A stretch of DNA of 64,000 nucleotides from an uncultured Olleya sp. Lineage in GTDB: Bacteria > Bacteroidota > Bacteroidia > Flavobacteriales > Flavobacteriaceae. Position 1 is the stretch's first letter; each line of letters begins with the position of its first letter. Below, in pieces: positions 41,608 through 51,643 of this stretch. The stretch spans positions 1 through 64,000 of the forward strand of contig CANNFD010000010.1 in assembly GCA_947503885.1 (NCBI GenBank), given 5' to 3'. A model generated the notes under the pieces. That model did not search any database and was not told where the DNA came from. It worked only from the letters and a program-made list of their open reading frames with translations. Position numbers and translations under genes: made by a program.

Positions 41608-41699
41608 GGGGTTTAAACTTCCGCTTTAGCTCCAGTTTAACAGGCTCTCACAACTCGCTCTCTGCGAGGAGCTCAAACAAATTGCTCCATCCTTAACCC
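41608..41699 (+). repeat. Structured intergenic element, copy B
   Basis: Closing GGGTTTAA/TTAACCC; hairpin CTCGC TCTCT GCGAG (41654-41668). Shares CAGGCT (41641) and CCATCCTTAA (41687-41696) with copy A at 8820-8915, at similar spacing. Confidence 0.6.
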
Positions 41700-41765
41700 A
41701 ATTATTTATAAAGGTTATTATTCCGACAAAAATAGAGTATTTTTGCAAGGTAATAGACGAAAAGA

Positions 41766-42926
41766 ATGGAAGAAAATTTCAAGATGGTTGCCAAAACTTT
41801 ATTTGGCTTTGAAGAATTACTAGCAAAAGAGTTAAGACAACTAGGCGCCCAAGATATTAAAATTGGTGTGCGTAATGTAGCTTTTGCAGGAGATAAAGGG
41901 TTTATGTACAAAGCTAATTTGGCATTACGTACAGCAACAAAAATTTTAAAACCAATACATAGTTTTAGGATAAAAACAGAACAAGATTTATACGATCAAG
42001 TCTATAAAATGGATTGGACGCCGTATTTAAAACCTACAGGTACACTTGCGGTTGATGCTACAATAAACTCGACTGTATTTACACACTCTTTATATATCGC
42101 GCAAAAAACTAAAGATGCTATTGTAGATAAATTTAGAGACGAAACTGGAGAGCGTCCAAATGTAGATTTAAAGTTTCCGGATGTTAAAATTAATGTTCAT
42201 ATTGACAGAGAAAAATGTAATATTTCTTTGGATTCTTCTGGAGATTCGCTTCACAAACGGGGTTATAAATTAGCAACCAATATTGCACCAATTAATGAGG
42301 TGTTAGCAGCAGGGATTGTAATGTTATCAGGTTGGGATGGACAGTCAGATTTTATAGATCCAATGTGTGGTAGTGGTACTATTTTAGCAGAAGCAGCAAT
42401 GATAGCTTGTAATATACCACCAAACCTGATGCGTAAAGAGTTTGCTTTTGAGCGTTGGAATGACTGGGATGTTGATTTATTTGAAAAAATTGAAGAATCT
42501 TTAATTAAAAAGACAAGAGATTTTCATCATAAAATAGTTGGTTACGATAAGTCACCAAGTGCAGTAACAAAAGCAAAAGAGAATATTGCTAATGCGCATT
42601 TAGAAGATTTTATTACCATCCAACATGAAGATTTTTTTAAAACCCAAAGAGGAGGGGAGTCTAAATTACATATGGTGTTTAATCCACCGTACGGAGAGCG
42701 TTTAGATATTGAAATGGAAAGCTTCTATAAAAACATAGGAGATACTTTAAAACAAAATTATCCTAATACAGATGCTTGGTTTATTACCTCCAATCTTGAT
42801 GCTTTAAAGCATGTTGGTCTTAGACCATCTAGGAAAATACACTTAATGAATGCGATGTTAGAGTCACGATTAGTTAAGTACGAGATTTATGCTGGAAGTA
42901 AAAAAGGGAAGTACATGAAAAACTAA
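41766..42926 (+). CDS. THUMP domain class I SAM-dependent RNA methyltransferase (RlmL N-terminal-like)
   Basis: FKMVAKTLFGFEELLAKELRQLGA, DPMCGSGTILAEAAMIA, FNPPYGERL. Confidence 0.9.
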   Translation: MEENFKMVAKTLFGFEELLAKELRQLGAQDIKIGVRNVAFAGDKGFMYKANLALRTATKILKPIHSFRIKTEQDLYDQVYKMDWTPYLKPTGTLAVDATINSTVFTHSLYIAQKTKDAIVDKFRDETGERPNVDLKFPDVKINVHIDREKCNISLDSSGDSLHKRGYKLATNIAPINEVLAAGIVMLSGWDGQSDFIDPMCGSGTILAEAAMIACNIPPNLMRKEFAFERWNDWDVDLFEKIEESLIKKTRDFHHKIVGYDKSPSAVTKAKENIANAHLEDFITIQHEDFFKTQRGGESKLHMVFNPPYGERLDIEMESFYKNIGDTLKQNYPNTDAWFITSNLDALKHVGLRPSRKIHLMNAMLESRLVKYEIYAGSKKGKYMKN

Positions 42927-44563
42927 TGAAAGGTACTTTAAAAACAAATATAACTTCGCTTTTTAAATTAGCGCTTATTGTTAGTATACCGTTATTAACT
43001 TTAATTGTTATTGGTCTTTTTAAAATACCTAATACAATAGATTATATAAAGGAAGTCTTAGGCTTTGGTTTTATGACATTGTTATTATTTAGTGTCATAG
43101 TTTTGTTTTTAAAAGAGAAAATAAGACAAGTATTAAGTGTTTTATTTGTTATTGTCCTTTCTGCTTTATTGTTTGTAAAACTTAGTTTTTATCATAATTA
43201 TGGCGTAAAATTAAGTGCTTCCGCTTTGTTTGTTATTTTTGAAACAGATACCACAGAAAGTGCCGATTTTTTAGAAAATTATTTTGATAGCTTTGTATTT
43301 ATTATTGCAGTTCTGTTTTTAGTAATTCTACCATTAATTGCAAGATATAGTGTTAAAAAGTTCAACATTTCTGGACGATTTATGTTTGTTAAGGTATTAG
43401 CATTATTAACAATTATAGCTTCAAGTTACGCTATACATAAGCGCTTTGAGTCTGAGAATATCGTTTTAACAAGTATAGTTAGTTATTCTGATTTTACTAT
43501 TTTAATGAAAGACTTAAAGACCGATTTAGCAAAACCAGTATCCTCTTTTGTAACGGTAGATAAGATTAGTAAAACACCACAAACACATGTTGTAATTATT
43601 GGAGAGTCTACCTCTAATTGGCACATGCAATTGTATGGCTACGATAGACCAACTAACCCAAAACTATCCAAAATTAAAAACGAGTTGATTGTTTTTGATA
43701 GTGTAATCTCTCCACATGTACATACAATAATGTCATTAGATAAAATATTGACACTGTCTGATATGTTTTCACCTAACAAAAAAAACAACACGTCAATGGT
43801 ACAGTTAGCTAATGCAGCAGGGTATGAGACGTATTGGATCTCTAACCAACGCCCTGTTGGTTTACATGAGCGTATATCTTCCATAATAGCTAATGGCGCA
43901 ACAGAAAAGTATTTTGTGGCAACAGATAACTCTGACGACGTTATTTACGACAAGGCATTATTACCTGTTTTAGATAATATATTGAATAAACCAAGCGAAC
44001 AAAAAATTATATTTTTACATTTAATTGGTACTCATGGTCGCTTTAATAAGCGTTTTCCTGAGTCTTTTGAGTATTTTAAGGATAATAAACCTAACGCTAA
44101 ATTTAAGCACGAAAAAGCGTTTAAGTTAATTAATGAGTATGATAATGCTATACGTTATAACGACTCAATAGTACATGAGGTAATAACAAAAGTTAAGCAA
44201 CAAAAAACAAACAGTTTTGTATTGTTTTTTTCAGACCATGGTGACGAATTGTATGATACTATAGATTTTGTAGGACATAATGAATACCAAGCAACTCGAC
44301 CGATGTATGAAGTCCCATTAATAACTTGGATGTCGGATTTATATAAAGAAAATAACCCTAAAAGTCATGCGTTTTTAGAGTATAGTCAACGTGCTTATAA
44401 TTTAGAAGATTTATTATATAGTTTTGCTGATTTAGCTAATATAAATTTTAAGGAAATGGATAGCACTAAAAGTATTTTTAGCGAACATTTTATTAGAAAA
44501 CCAAGGCTAATAAGAGATAAAGAAGATTATGATGAACGTGTTAAATTATTAGATCAACAATAA
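42926..44563 (+). CDS. Phosphoethanolamine transferase-like (sulfatase fold) membrane protein
   Basis: N-terminal TM domain; VVIIGESTSNWHMQLYGYDRPTNP, FLHLIGTHGRFNKRFP, FFSDHGDELYD; TAATG overlap with the upstream stop. Confidence 0.88.
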   Translation: MKGTLKTNITSLFKLALIVSIPLLTLIVIGLFKIPNTIDYIKEVLGFGFMTLLLFSVIVLFLKEKIRQVLSVLFVIVLSALLFVKLSFYHNYGVKLSASALFVIFETDTTESADFLENYFDSFVFIIAVLFLVILPLIARYSVKKFNISGRFMFVKVLALLTIIASSYAIHKRFESENIVLTSIVSYSDFTILMKDLKTDLAKPVSSFVTVDKISKTPQTHVVIIGESTSNWHMQLYGYDRPTNPKLSKIKNELIVFDSVISPHVHTIMSLDKILTLSDMFSPNKKNNTSMVQLANAAGYETYWISNQRPVGLHERISSIIANGATEKYFVATDNSDDVIYDKALLPVLDNILNKPSEQKIIFLHLIGTHGRFNKRFPESFEYFKDNKPNAKFKHEKAFKLINEYDNAIRYNDSIVHEVITKVKQQKTNSFVLFFSDHGDELYDTIDFVGHNEYQATRPMYEVPLITWMSDLYKENNPKSHAFLEYSQRAYNLEDLLYSFADLANINFKEMDSTKSIFSEHFIRKPRLIRDKEDYDERVKLLDQQ

Positions 44564-45310
44564 TTAGTCTTTTTTCTCTTTTTTAATACTATTCTTATTT
44601 TTCTTAAAAAGCGGAATCATATAAGAGACACTATAACCATATCCTACACCAATACGCCCAGAATCAAAAGTTTTATTAAAACCTGGGACAAATAAGTTTT
44701 CAAAATTTACTGGTTGATCCTGTGTAATCATTCCTTTTAATTGAGCATTTACACCAACATATAAGTTATTTAAGACTTCGGCTTTTATACCAATTATCAT
44801 TTCAAACCAGATAGCGGACAATCCACTAAATTCCTCTTTTTCTGTACTAGAAAATTGTGGTTGCCAATATTGATCAGTATTATAAATATTATAGTTGTTT
44901 CTAGTTTGGCTAAAGGTACTAGCTCCTATTCTAAAACCAGTATAAATCATGTTATCAAGACTACCCCAATTATCATGCATGTTATAATCAACACCTGCTT
45001 TAAAGTAACTACCTTTTGCAGTGACACTTAAATAGTCATTTGACGTTGTTTTTTCTTCCGTTCCTAATTCTCCAGCTAAAAACCAATTTTTGGTTAACCT
45101 ATAATCACCATTTAACTCAAAACCCGAGTAATCGTCGTCTAATGCAGTTCTTACTAATTTGCTAATATCAGTACCGACTCTTAATCCGTAACTTAATTTA
45201 ATAGTATCTTTTTTTACCGTAAGAGTTTCTTCTTGTGCTTGTAATGAAAAACTATAGCACAAAAATAGACTAATGATAAAAGAAATAGTGTGTCGTTGAT
45301 TCATCTTCAA
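44564..45310 (-). CDS. DUF6048-like outer-membrane beta-barrel family protein
   Basis: Signal peptide; LSYGLRVGTDISKLVRTALDDDYSGFELNGDYRLTKNWFLAGELG. Confidence 0.7.
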   Translation of the reverse strand: MKMNQRHTISFIISLFLCYSFSLQAQEETLTVKKDTIKLSYGLRVGTDISKLVRTALDDDYSGFELNGDYRLTKNWFLAGELGTEEKTTSNDYLSVTAKGSYFKAGVDYNMHDNWGSLDNMIYTGFRIGASTFSQTRNNYNIYNTDQYWQPQFSSTEKEEFSGLSAIWFEMIIGIKAEVLNNLYVGVNAQLKGMITQDQPVNFENLFVPGFNKTFDSGRIGVGYGYSVSYMIPLFKKNKNSIKKEKKD

Positions 45311-45788
45311 TTGTTAAATTATCATTTTCTGGTTGTGCTAATATTATCCAGTCTCCATCTGTACCACCGTCTAACGCAACTATTACGTTAGTAAAAATAG
45401 TTTTATAACCACAGGCTCTAGATACGTAAACATCAGTAGTGTCATAAGTTATTGTTACTGTATCAATATTACCAGAGGAAACATTTCCGTCTTCATCTAA
45501 AACGGTATCACTAATTAAAGTGTAAGTAGTACTATTTTGATCTGTTTTAAGAGGTAAAATCAATTCATCTACATCAACAAGGTTATAACCAGGTAAAACG
45601 TCATCATTATCTAATCCAATAACATATAAATTGTTTACTGCTTTTAGGTTTTCCTGTGCGGCGTTATTGTAAAAATCAATAATTAGGCTAGGAGTGGTGG
45701 GTGTTGTGTCCGGACATAAATCGTCACGCTCACATGTCCACAGACTAATAAAAGATAATGATAGTAGAATTAATTTTATATTTCTCAT
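45270..45788 (-). CDS. DUF6452-like lipoprotein
   Basis: Signal with lipobox-like WTCERDDLCPDTTPTTPSLIIDFYN; 41-bp overlap with downstream gene. Confidence 0.7.
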   Translation of the reverse strand: MRNIKLILLSLSFISLWTCERDDLCPDTTPTTPSLIIDFYNNAAQENLKAVNNLYVIGLDNDDVLPGYNLVDVDELILPLKTDQNSTTYTLISDTVLDEDGNVSSGNIDTVTITYDTTDVYVSRACGYKTIFTNVIVALDGGTDGDWIILAQPENDNLTIEDESTTHYFFYH

Positions 45789-45799
45789 AAATTAATAAG

Positions 45800-47212
45800 C
45801 TATTTTTTTTCTAAAAGTACAATATTTTCTACGTGATGTGTTTGCGGAAACATATCTACTGCTTGCACTTTAGTAATAACGTAGTATTCTTTCATTAATG
45901 CTAAGTCTCTTGCTTGTGTAGCACTATTACAACTAACGTAAACCACCTTTTGAGGTGCAATATTTAATATTTGTTGTACTACATCTTTATGCATTCCATC
46001 TCTTGGAGGATCTGTAATAATAACGTCTGGTTGACCATGCGTGTTTATAAACTCTTGGTTAAAAACATTTTTCATGTCTCCTACAAAAAACTCGCAATTT
46101 GTAATATTATTGCGTTTTGCGTTTTCTTTAGCTGCACTAATTGCATCAGGGACAGCCTCTACACCAACTACTTTTTTAGCTTTTTTAGACACAAACTGAG
46201 CAATGGTACCTGTACCAGTATATAAATCATATACAAGTTCGTCACCTTTTAAATCTGCAAACTCACGTGTTAATTTATATAATTCAAAAGCTTGGTCAGA
46301 ATTTGTTTGATAAAATGACTTAGCATTAATCTTAAAAGTTAAGCCTTCCATTTCTTCAAAGATATGGTCTTCACCTTTATAACAAATCACTTCCTGATCG
46401 TAAATAGTATCATTAGCTTTTTCGTTAATAATGTATTGTAATGATGTTATTTCAGGAAACGTTTCAGCTACATAATTTAAAAGTAACTCACGTTTTTCTT
46501 TATCTTCTTTAAAAAACTGAATCACTACCATAATATCTCCGGTAGATGATGTACGAATCATCATAGTACGTAGTAAACCAGTTTGATTTCTAGTATTAAA
46601 AAACTCTAGATTGTTTTTTATTGAAAAGTCCCTTACTGCATTTCTTATCGCATTTGATGGATCTGCTTGTAAATGACATTTTTTAATGTCTAAAATTTTG
46701 TCCCACATTCCAGGAATATGAAACCCAAGTGCGTTTCTATCTCCTAAGTCTTTATCAGATTGGACTTCTTCTAGAGTTAACCAACGAGAGTCACTAAAAG
46801 AAAACTCCATTTTGTTTCTATAAAAATATTGTTCTGCAGATCCTAAAATTGGCGTTACTTCTGGTAAGTCTAAATGCCCAATTCTAGTTAAGTTATTGGT
46901 AACCTCTTTTTGTTTGTAAAATAATTGATGCTCATAGCCCATATCTTGCCATTTGCATCCGCCACATACTCCAAAATGCTCACATTCTGGTGTTGTACGT
47001 TTATCACTTAATTTATGAAAAACGGTTGCCTTACCTTCAAAATAAGCTTTACGTTTTTTAAATGTTTGCACATCCACGATATCTCCTGGTACCGCATTAG
47101 GTAAAAAGATTACGCGTCCATCCGGAGCTTTAGCTACAGTTTTCCCTTTTGCAGCAGCGTCAATAACCTCTACATTTGTAAATATTTGTTTTCTTGTGTT
47201 TTTTCTAGCCAT
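45800..47212 (-). CDS. rlmD: 23S rRNA (uracil(1939)-C(5))-methyltransferase
   Basis: TRAM-like N-terminus; CEHFGVCGGCKWQDM (4Fe-4S Cys); VYDLYTGTGTIAQF; VIITDPPRDGMH; VYVSCNSATQARDL. Confidence 0.93.
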   Translation of the reverse strand: MARKNTRKQIFTNVEVIDAAAKGKTVAKAPDGRVIFLPNAVPGDIVDVQTFKKRKAYFEGKATVFHKLSDKRTTPECEHFGVCGGCKWQDMGYEHQLFYKQKEVTNNLTRIGHLDLPEVTPILGSAEQYFYRNKMEFSFSDSRWLTLEEVQSDKDLGDRNALGFHIPGMWDKILDIKKCHLQADPSNAIRNAVRDFSIKNNLEFFNTRNQTGLLRTMMIRTSSTGDIMVVIQFFKEDKEKRELLLNYVAETFPEITSLQYIINEKANDTIYDQEVICYKGEDHIFEEMEGLTFKINAKSFYQTNSDQAFELYKLTREFADLKGDELVYDLYTGTGTIAQFVSKKAKKVVGVEAVPDAISAAKENAKRNNITNCEFFVGDMKNVFNQEFINTHGQPDVIITDPPRDGMHKDVVQQILNIAPQKVVYVSCNSATQARDLALMKEYYVITKVQAVDMFPQTHHVENIVLLEKK

Positions 47213-47396
47213 GTCGCAAAAGTACTTTCTTTTTTATTAGTAAAAAACTACACGCAATAATTTTAATTAGCAAGTTATATTTATTAATTTGCAATTTCTT
47301 AGGGGTGATTTCTCTCCCACGCTGAATTTTCGAGCTTTCGAAAGGATAAAGGTATAGAAGGAATGGCTACTTTATAACTTTTAAATAATAAAAAAA

Positions 47397-48677
47397 ATGG
47401 CTGTTTTAGACAAATTAACATCGCAACAAGCGATGGACTTAGAAAACCAATACGGTGCTCATAATTATCATCCACTACCTGTAGTGCTAAGCAAAGGTGA
47501 GGGTGTGTATGTTTGGGACGTAGAAGGAAAAAAATATTATGATTTTTTATCTGCATACTCTGCAGTAAATCAAGGACATTGTCATCCAAAAATTGTTGGT
47601 GCTATAGTAAAACAAGCACAAACTTTGACATTAACTTCTCGTGCATTTTATAATGACATGTTGGGTAAATTTGAGAAATACGCAACAGAAACTTTTAATT
47701 ACGATAAGTTGTTACCAATGAATACAGGTGCTGAAGCAGTAGAAACTGCTTTGAAAATTTGTAGAAAATGGGCTTATGAGGTTAAAGGTATTGATGAAAA
47801 TGAAGCAGAGATTATTGTTTGCGAAAACAATTTTCATGGACGTACAACAACTATCATTTCATTTTCTAATGATCCAATTGCACGTAAAAACTTTGGACCT
47901 TACACTAAAGGATTTATTAAAATTGAATATGATAATCTTCAAGCACTTGAGGAGGCATTAAATAATAATAAAAACGTTGCAGGATTTTTAGTTGAGCCTA
48001 TCCAAGGTGAAGCAGGAGTATATGTACCTAGTGAAGGGTATTTAGCTAAAGCTAAAGCGTTATGCGAAAAACATAATGTTTTATTTATTGCAGACGAGGT
48101 ACAAACAGGTATTGCTAGAACGGGACGTTTATTAGCAACTTGTGGTAACTGTAGTTGTGCTGACAAACATTGTTCTGGTACACCAGAAGTGAAAGCAGAT
48201 ATTTTAATTTTAGGAAAAGCTTTATCAGGAGGCGCTTACCCAGTTAGTGCTGTGTTAGCAAATGATAATGTTATGAATGTTATCAAACCTGGTAACCATG
48301 GTAGTACATTTGGTGGTAATCCTGTTGCAGCTGCAATTGGTACTGCAGCTTTAGAGGTTATTAAAGATGAAGAATTAGCTCAAAATGCTTTTGATTTAGG
48401 AGAATTATTTAGAGCTGAATTATCTAAATTTATAGAAACTTCAAACATTGTTAATTCTGTAAGAGGTAAAGGTTTACTTAACGCTATATTAATTAACGAC
48501 ACAGAAGATAGTGATACTGCTTGGAACATTTGTATTGCTTTACGTGATAACGGTTTATTAGCTAAGCCAACACACGGAAACATAATTAGATTTGCACCAC
48601 CTTTAGTAATGACAAAAGAGCAATTACTTGATTGTGTAAGTATTATTACTTCAACATTAAAACAATTTGAAAAGTAA
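47397..48677 (+). CDS. rocD: Ornithine--oxo-acid transaminase
   Basis: YGAHNYHPLPVVLSKGEGVYVWDVEGKKYYDFLSAYSAVNQGHCHPKI; IADEVQTGIARTG; ILGKALSGG. Confidence 0.94.
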   Translation: MAVLDKLTSQQAMDLENQYGAHNYHPLPVVLSKGEGVYVWDVEGKKYYDFLSAYSAVNQGHCHPKIVGAIVKQAQTLTLTSRAFYNDMLGKFEKYATETFNYDKLLPMNTGAEAVETALKICRKWAYEVKGIDENEAEIIVCENNFHGRTTTIISFSNDPIARKNFGPYTKGFIKIEYDNLQALEEALNNNKNVAGFLVEPIQGEAGVYVPSEGYLAKAKALCEKHNVLFIADEVQTGIARTGRLLATCGNCSCADKHCSGTPEVKADILILGKALSGGAYPVSAVLANDNVMNVIKPGNHGSTFGGNPVAAAIGTAALEVIKDEELAQNAFDLGELFRAELSKFIETSNIVNSVRGKGLLNAILINDTEDSDTAWNICIALRDNGLLAKPTHGNIIRFAPPLVMTKEQLLDCVSIITSTLKQFEK

Positions 48678-48696
48678 TTTTTAAATTTATATAAAC

Positions 48697-48728
48697 TAAA
48701 AAAGACTGTCATTGACAGTCTTTTTTTT
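48697..48728. terminator. Bidirectional terminator between convergent genes
   Basis: AAAAAAGACTGTC ATT GACAGTCTTTTTTTTT. Confidence 0.88.
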
Positions 48729-48747
48729 TGTTTAAAGGTTAATAAAT

Positions 48748-50553
48748 CTAATTAGATATAATAACTTTTTTTGTTATTGTATTAGTGTTTTTAGTTTCAA
48801 TTTTAGCAATATAAACACCATCACTTAAGTTTTTTGTAGAAAATGATAATCGTGCATCATTACTTAAATCAAATCTATTAAAAATCATTTTACCTGTAAT
48901 ATCATATAGTGTTACAGATTTTAATGGCACAGAATTAGGGTTTTTAATTACTAATTCATTTGTATTGTTATTTTGAAGTATGATAAAGTCTGATGTAGCA
49001 AACTCTTCATTAGACAAAGCATTTGACTTTTGAAAAGTAATTTCAAAACGGTTATCAAAATCACCAATAGGTAGATTGATTTCAAAATTTTGTTGTCTTA
49101 AATCAACATAAGTTTCATTTTCTATATCATGTAAATATATAGGTTGAGAGGCATCAAAATTTTGAACATCAAAAATTCTGATTCTAATATTTTGTTGTGT
49201 GTTTAATTTTAAACTTAGAGGTATAGTTAAGTCTACTTGGTAATTATCTGCTTTTGTAACGTAAGCTTCACCATTTTGTAACCAATTGGCATCTGCATTT
49301 AAAGTTTCAAACACTTTACTTTCCAAGCCATAGTCAAAACCAGGTGTAGCAGTTGCATGAAAATTATGAAGTAGTTGTCTAGTATGAGAGTTATTAAAAT
49401 CAATATTTAATCTAAATCTCTTATAATCTGCGGGTAAAATTTGTAATCCATTAGCATCATAAACCATCTCATATACATCTGTAGATTGTTGCGACGTACT
49501 TTTTTGTGCTGAAGTTCTGTAAAACTCGCTGTTAGTCCCAGACTCTCTATAATATGTACGATGACTATCAGACGTTAATAGCGTACCTGTGTTAGCACCT
49601 TTAACCATAAACCCTTGTCCAATTGGAATATAACGTTTAGTTTGTTTACCCGATGTAGATTGAGAACCATTAGTGTTTAATGTACCGTCTGGATTATACG
49701 AATCGAATGTAGGAGGTACATATGAACCAACAGTACCAGATGCATTAATAGTATACGCACCATAACCACCTTTATAAGCTGCTAGTATGTGAGAGCTTAT
49801 AGTTTGGTCTTGCTCCCAGTAATATAAAGAACCAGATTCTAATAATGATGCATTATTAGCGTCATGTATAAAAGCTCGAGCATCTAAAGCGGATGGGTAT
49901 GGGTTACCGATTAAAGTTTCTTTACCAGTTTCAATATTAGTACTAATTTCTCCTTCATTAGGTTTTCCTCTAAAATCATATTGTTGACCAGATGTAGGAG
50001 TAGATCCAATAGTTCCTTTCATTGTAAAACCATAACCAGCATCTACTGATCCTGATTGTCCAACATGAATCCAGTCACTGTATGAAGCGCCTGGCGCATA
50101 TTTCCATAACCAATAACTTTCGATATTTAAAGACGGAGAGCTAGTTCCATTATATCCTGAAGTACTATAACCGGCTAAATTACTATTGGTTAAGTCTACA
50201 ACATCAAATATGTTTTGATTAGGTATAAAAGGAGAATTTCCAGTTGTGTTTGTTGATACATTTCCAACAGGAGAACTCCAATAATTATAAGCATAATTAT
50301 TGACTGTACCTTCTTGATAAACACTTAATCTACCCAATCCAGAGTTACCTTTATTACCAACACCTTGAACTAGTTGCGCTTCATCTCTTAGATAAAAAGT
50401 AGAATTAGATTCTGTTAAATTAAGATCGTCTTCAACAAAAACAACAACGTCTGTAGCAAATATAAAGGCATCGTTTCTTACTGTTAATTGAGCAAGACTT
50501 AGTTGACTAAATAATATAAATGCTAAAAGGTATATGTAGGAATTTATTTTCAT
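48748..50553 (-). CDS. Secreted T9SS type A sorting domain-containing protein
   Basis: Signal peptide; C-terminal LVIKNPNSVPLKSVTLYDITGKMIFNRFDLSNDARLSFSTKNLSDGVYIAKIETKNTNTITKKVIIS. Confidence 0.9.
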   Translation of the reverse strand: MKINSYIYLLAFILFSQLSLAQLTVRNDAFIFATDVVVFVEDDLNLTESNSTFYLRDEAQLVQGVGNKGNSGLGRLSVYQEGTVNNYAYNYWSSPVGNVSTNTTGNSPFIPNQNIFDVVDLTNSNLAGYSTSGYNGTSSPSLNIESYWLWKYAPGASYSDWIHVGQSGSVDAGYGFTMKGTIGSTPTSGQQYDFRGKPNEGEISTNIETGKETLIGNPYPSALDARAFIHDANNASLLESGSLYYWEQDQTISSHILAAYKGGYGAYTINASGTVGSYVPPTFDSYNPDGTLNTNGSQSTSGKQTKRYIPIGQGFMVKGANTGTLLTSDSHRTYYRESGTNSEFYRTSAQKSTSQQSTDVYEMVYDANGLQILPADYKRFRLNIDFNNSHTRQLLHNFHATATPGFDYGLESKVFETLNADANWLQNGEAYVTKADNYQVDLTIPLSLKLNTQQNIRIRIFDVQNFDASQPIYLHDIENETYVDLRQQNFEINLPIGDFDNRFEITFQKSNALSNEEFATSDFIILQNNNTNELVIKNPNSVPLKSVTLYDITGKMIFNRFDLSNDARLSFSTKNLSDGVYIAKIETKNTNTITKKVIISN

Positions 50554-50858
50554 TGTTTGTAAGAATATTTTTTCGTTTTATACTGCAAATTTAGAATTTA
50601 AGTTTCTATTTTATGACTAAAACACTAGCCAAAAACCTTATTTTAGACGAAGTGTACTATTGTGTGGATTAAGTGTAAACTCTTTGATATCAGACGTTAT
50701 TGGGCGTTTTAATATGTTTTATATCGACATTAAATTAGTGGGTTTTAACATTTTTTTTTAATCAGGTTATAAATACGTAAAAAAGTCCTCAAATGGTTTT
50801 TGATTTTTTTAATACTTAGCTTTAAAAATGATTAAATTTGTTCTAACCAAAATCTAAT

Positions 50859-51083
50859 ATGATTGGCTATATGTTTAAAAACACGTCTATTTATTATATC
50901 TTAATTCTTATCGGTGCAGTTGTAGCGATTTATGCAAATGCGACTGAAGAACAAAATGTTACTATTTTAATATTTGGCATTATTATTTTGATGTTTGGTG
51001 TATTTAAAATACAGTCCACAATACCTAGTAAAAAAGACAAAGAATCCTTTGTAAAAACCGAACCTATTGACGAAGAAGAATGA
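50859..51083 (+). CDS. Small membrane protein of unknown function
   Basis: Two hydrophobic segments; 4-nt overlap with the Smr gene downstream. Confidence 0.7.
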   Translation: MIGYMFKNTSIYYILILIGAVVAIYANATEEQNVTILIFGIIILMFGVFKIQSTIPSKKDKESFVKTEPIDEEE

Positions 51084-51643
51084 AACTAAAAATTGGAGAT
51101 AAGGTTGATGTCCTAGATGACACACTTTCAGGCATAATAACAGCTATTAATGGCGATATCATTACTATTGAAACAACTGATGGTTTTGACCTGGATTTTA
51201 ATGCTATTGAGTTAGTAAAAACAAAATCGTCAACGCTTAGAAATAATGTTTTTAACTCTGCATCTATAAATGAAGTCTTGTCAGATAAAACTGAAAAAAA
51301 ACGACATATAACTACTAGGGTTAAAGCTAAAGAAAGATACCAACCTACTTTAGAAGTCGATTTACATTTACATCATTTAGTTGATAACGAAAGAGGTATG
51401 TCTAACTACGATAAGCTAACCATACAAATAGATACCGCTAGACAGCAATTAGAATTTGCAATTAAAAAACGAATTCAAAAAATTGTATTTATTCATGGTG
51501 TTGGAGAAGGTGTTTTAAAAATGGAGTTAGAAACCCTTTTTAGCAGATATGACAATGTTAAATACTACGAAGCCGACTATAAAAAGTATGGGTTAGGCGC
51601 CACAGAAGTTTATATTTTACAAAATGTAAATGCTAATAATTAA
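51080..51643 (+). CDS. Smr/MutS family protein (DUF2027-like)
   Basis: EVDLHLHHLVD and KIVFIHGVGEGVLKMELETLFSRYDNVKYYEADYKKYGLGATEV. Confidence 0.88.
   Translation: MKLKIGDKVDVLDDTLSGIITAINGDIITIETTDGFDLDFNAIELVKTKSSTLRNNVFNSASINEVLSDKTEKKRHITTRVKAKERYQPTLEVDLHLHHLVDNERGMSNYDKLTIQIDTARQQLEFAIKKRIQKIVFIHGVGEGVLKMELETLFSRYDNVKYYEADYKKYGLGATEVYILQNVNANN

Noticed and set aside
47299-47589. 96-aa - strand ORF
   Set aside because: Antisense to the rocD start and leader; no supporting motif
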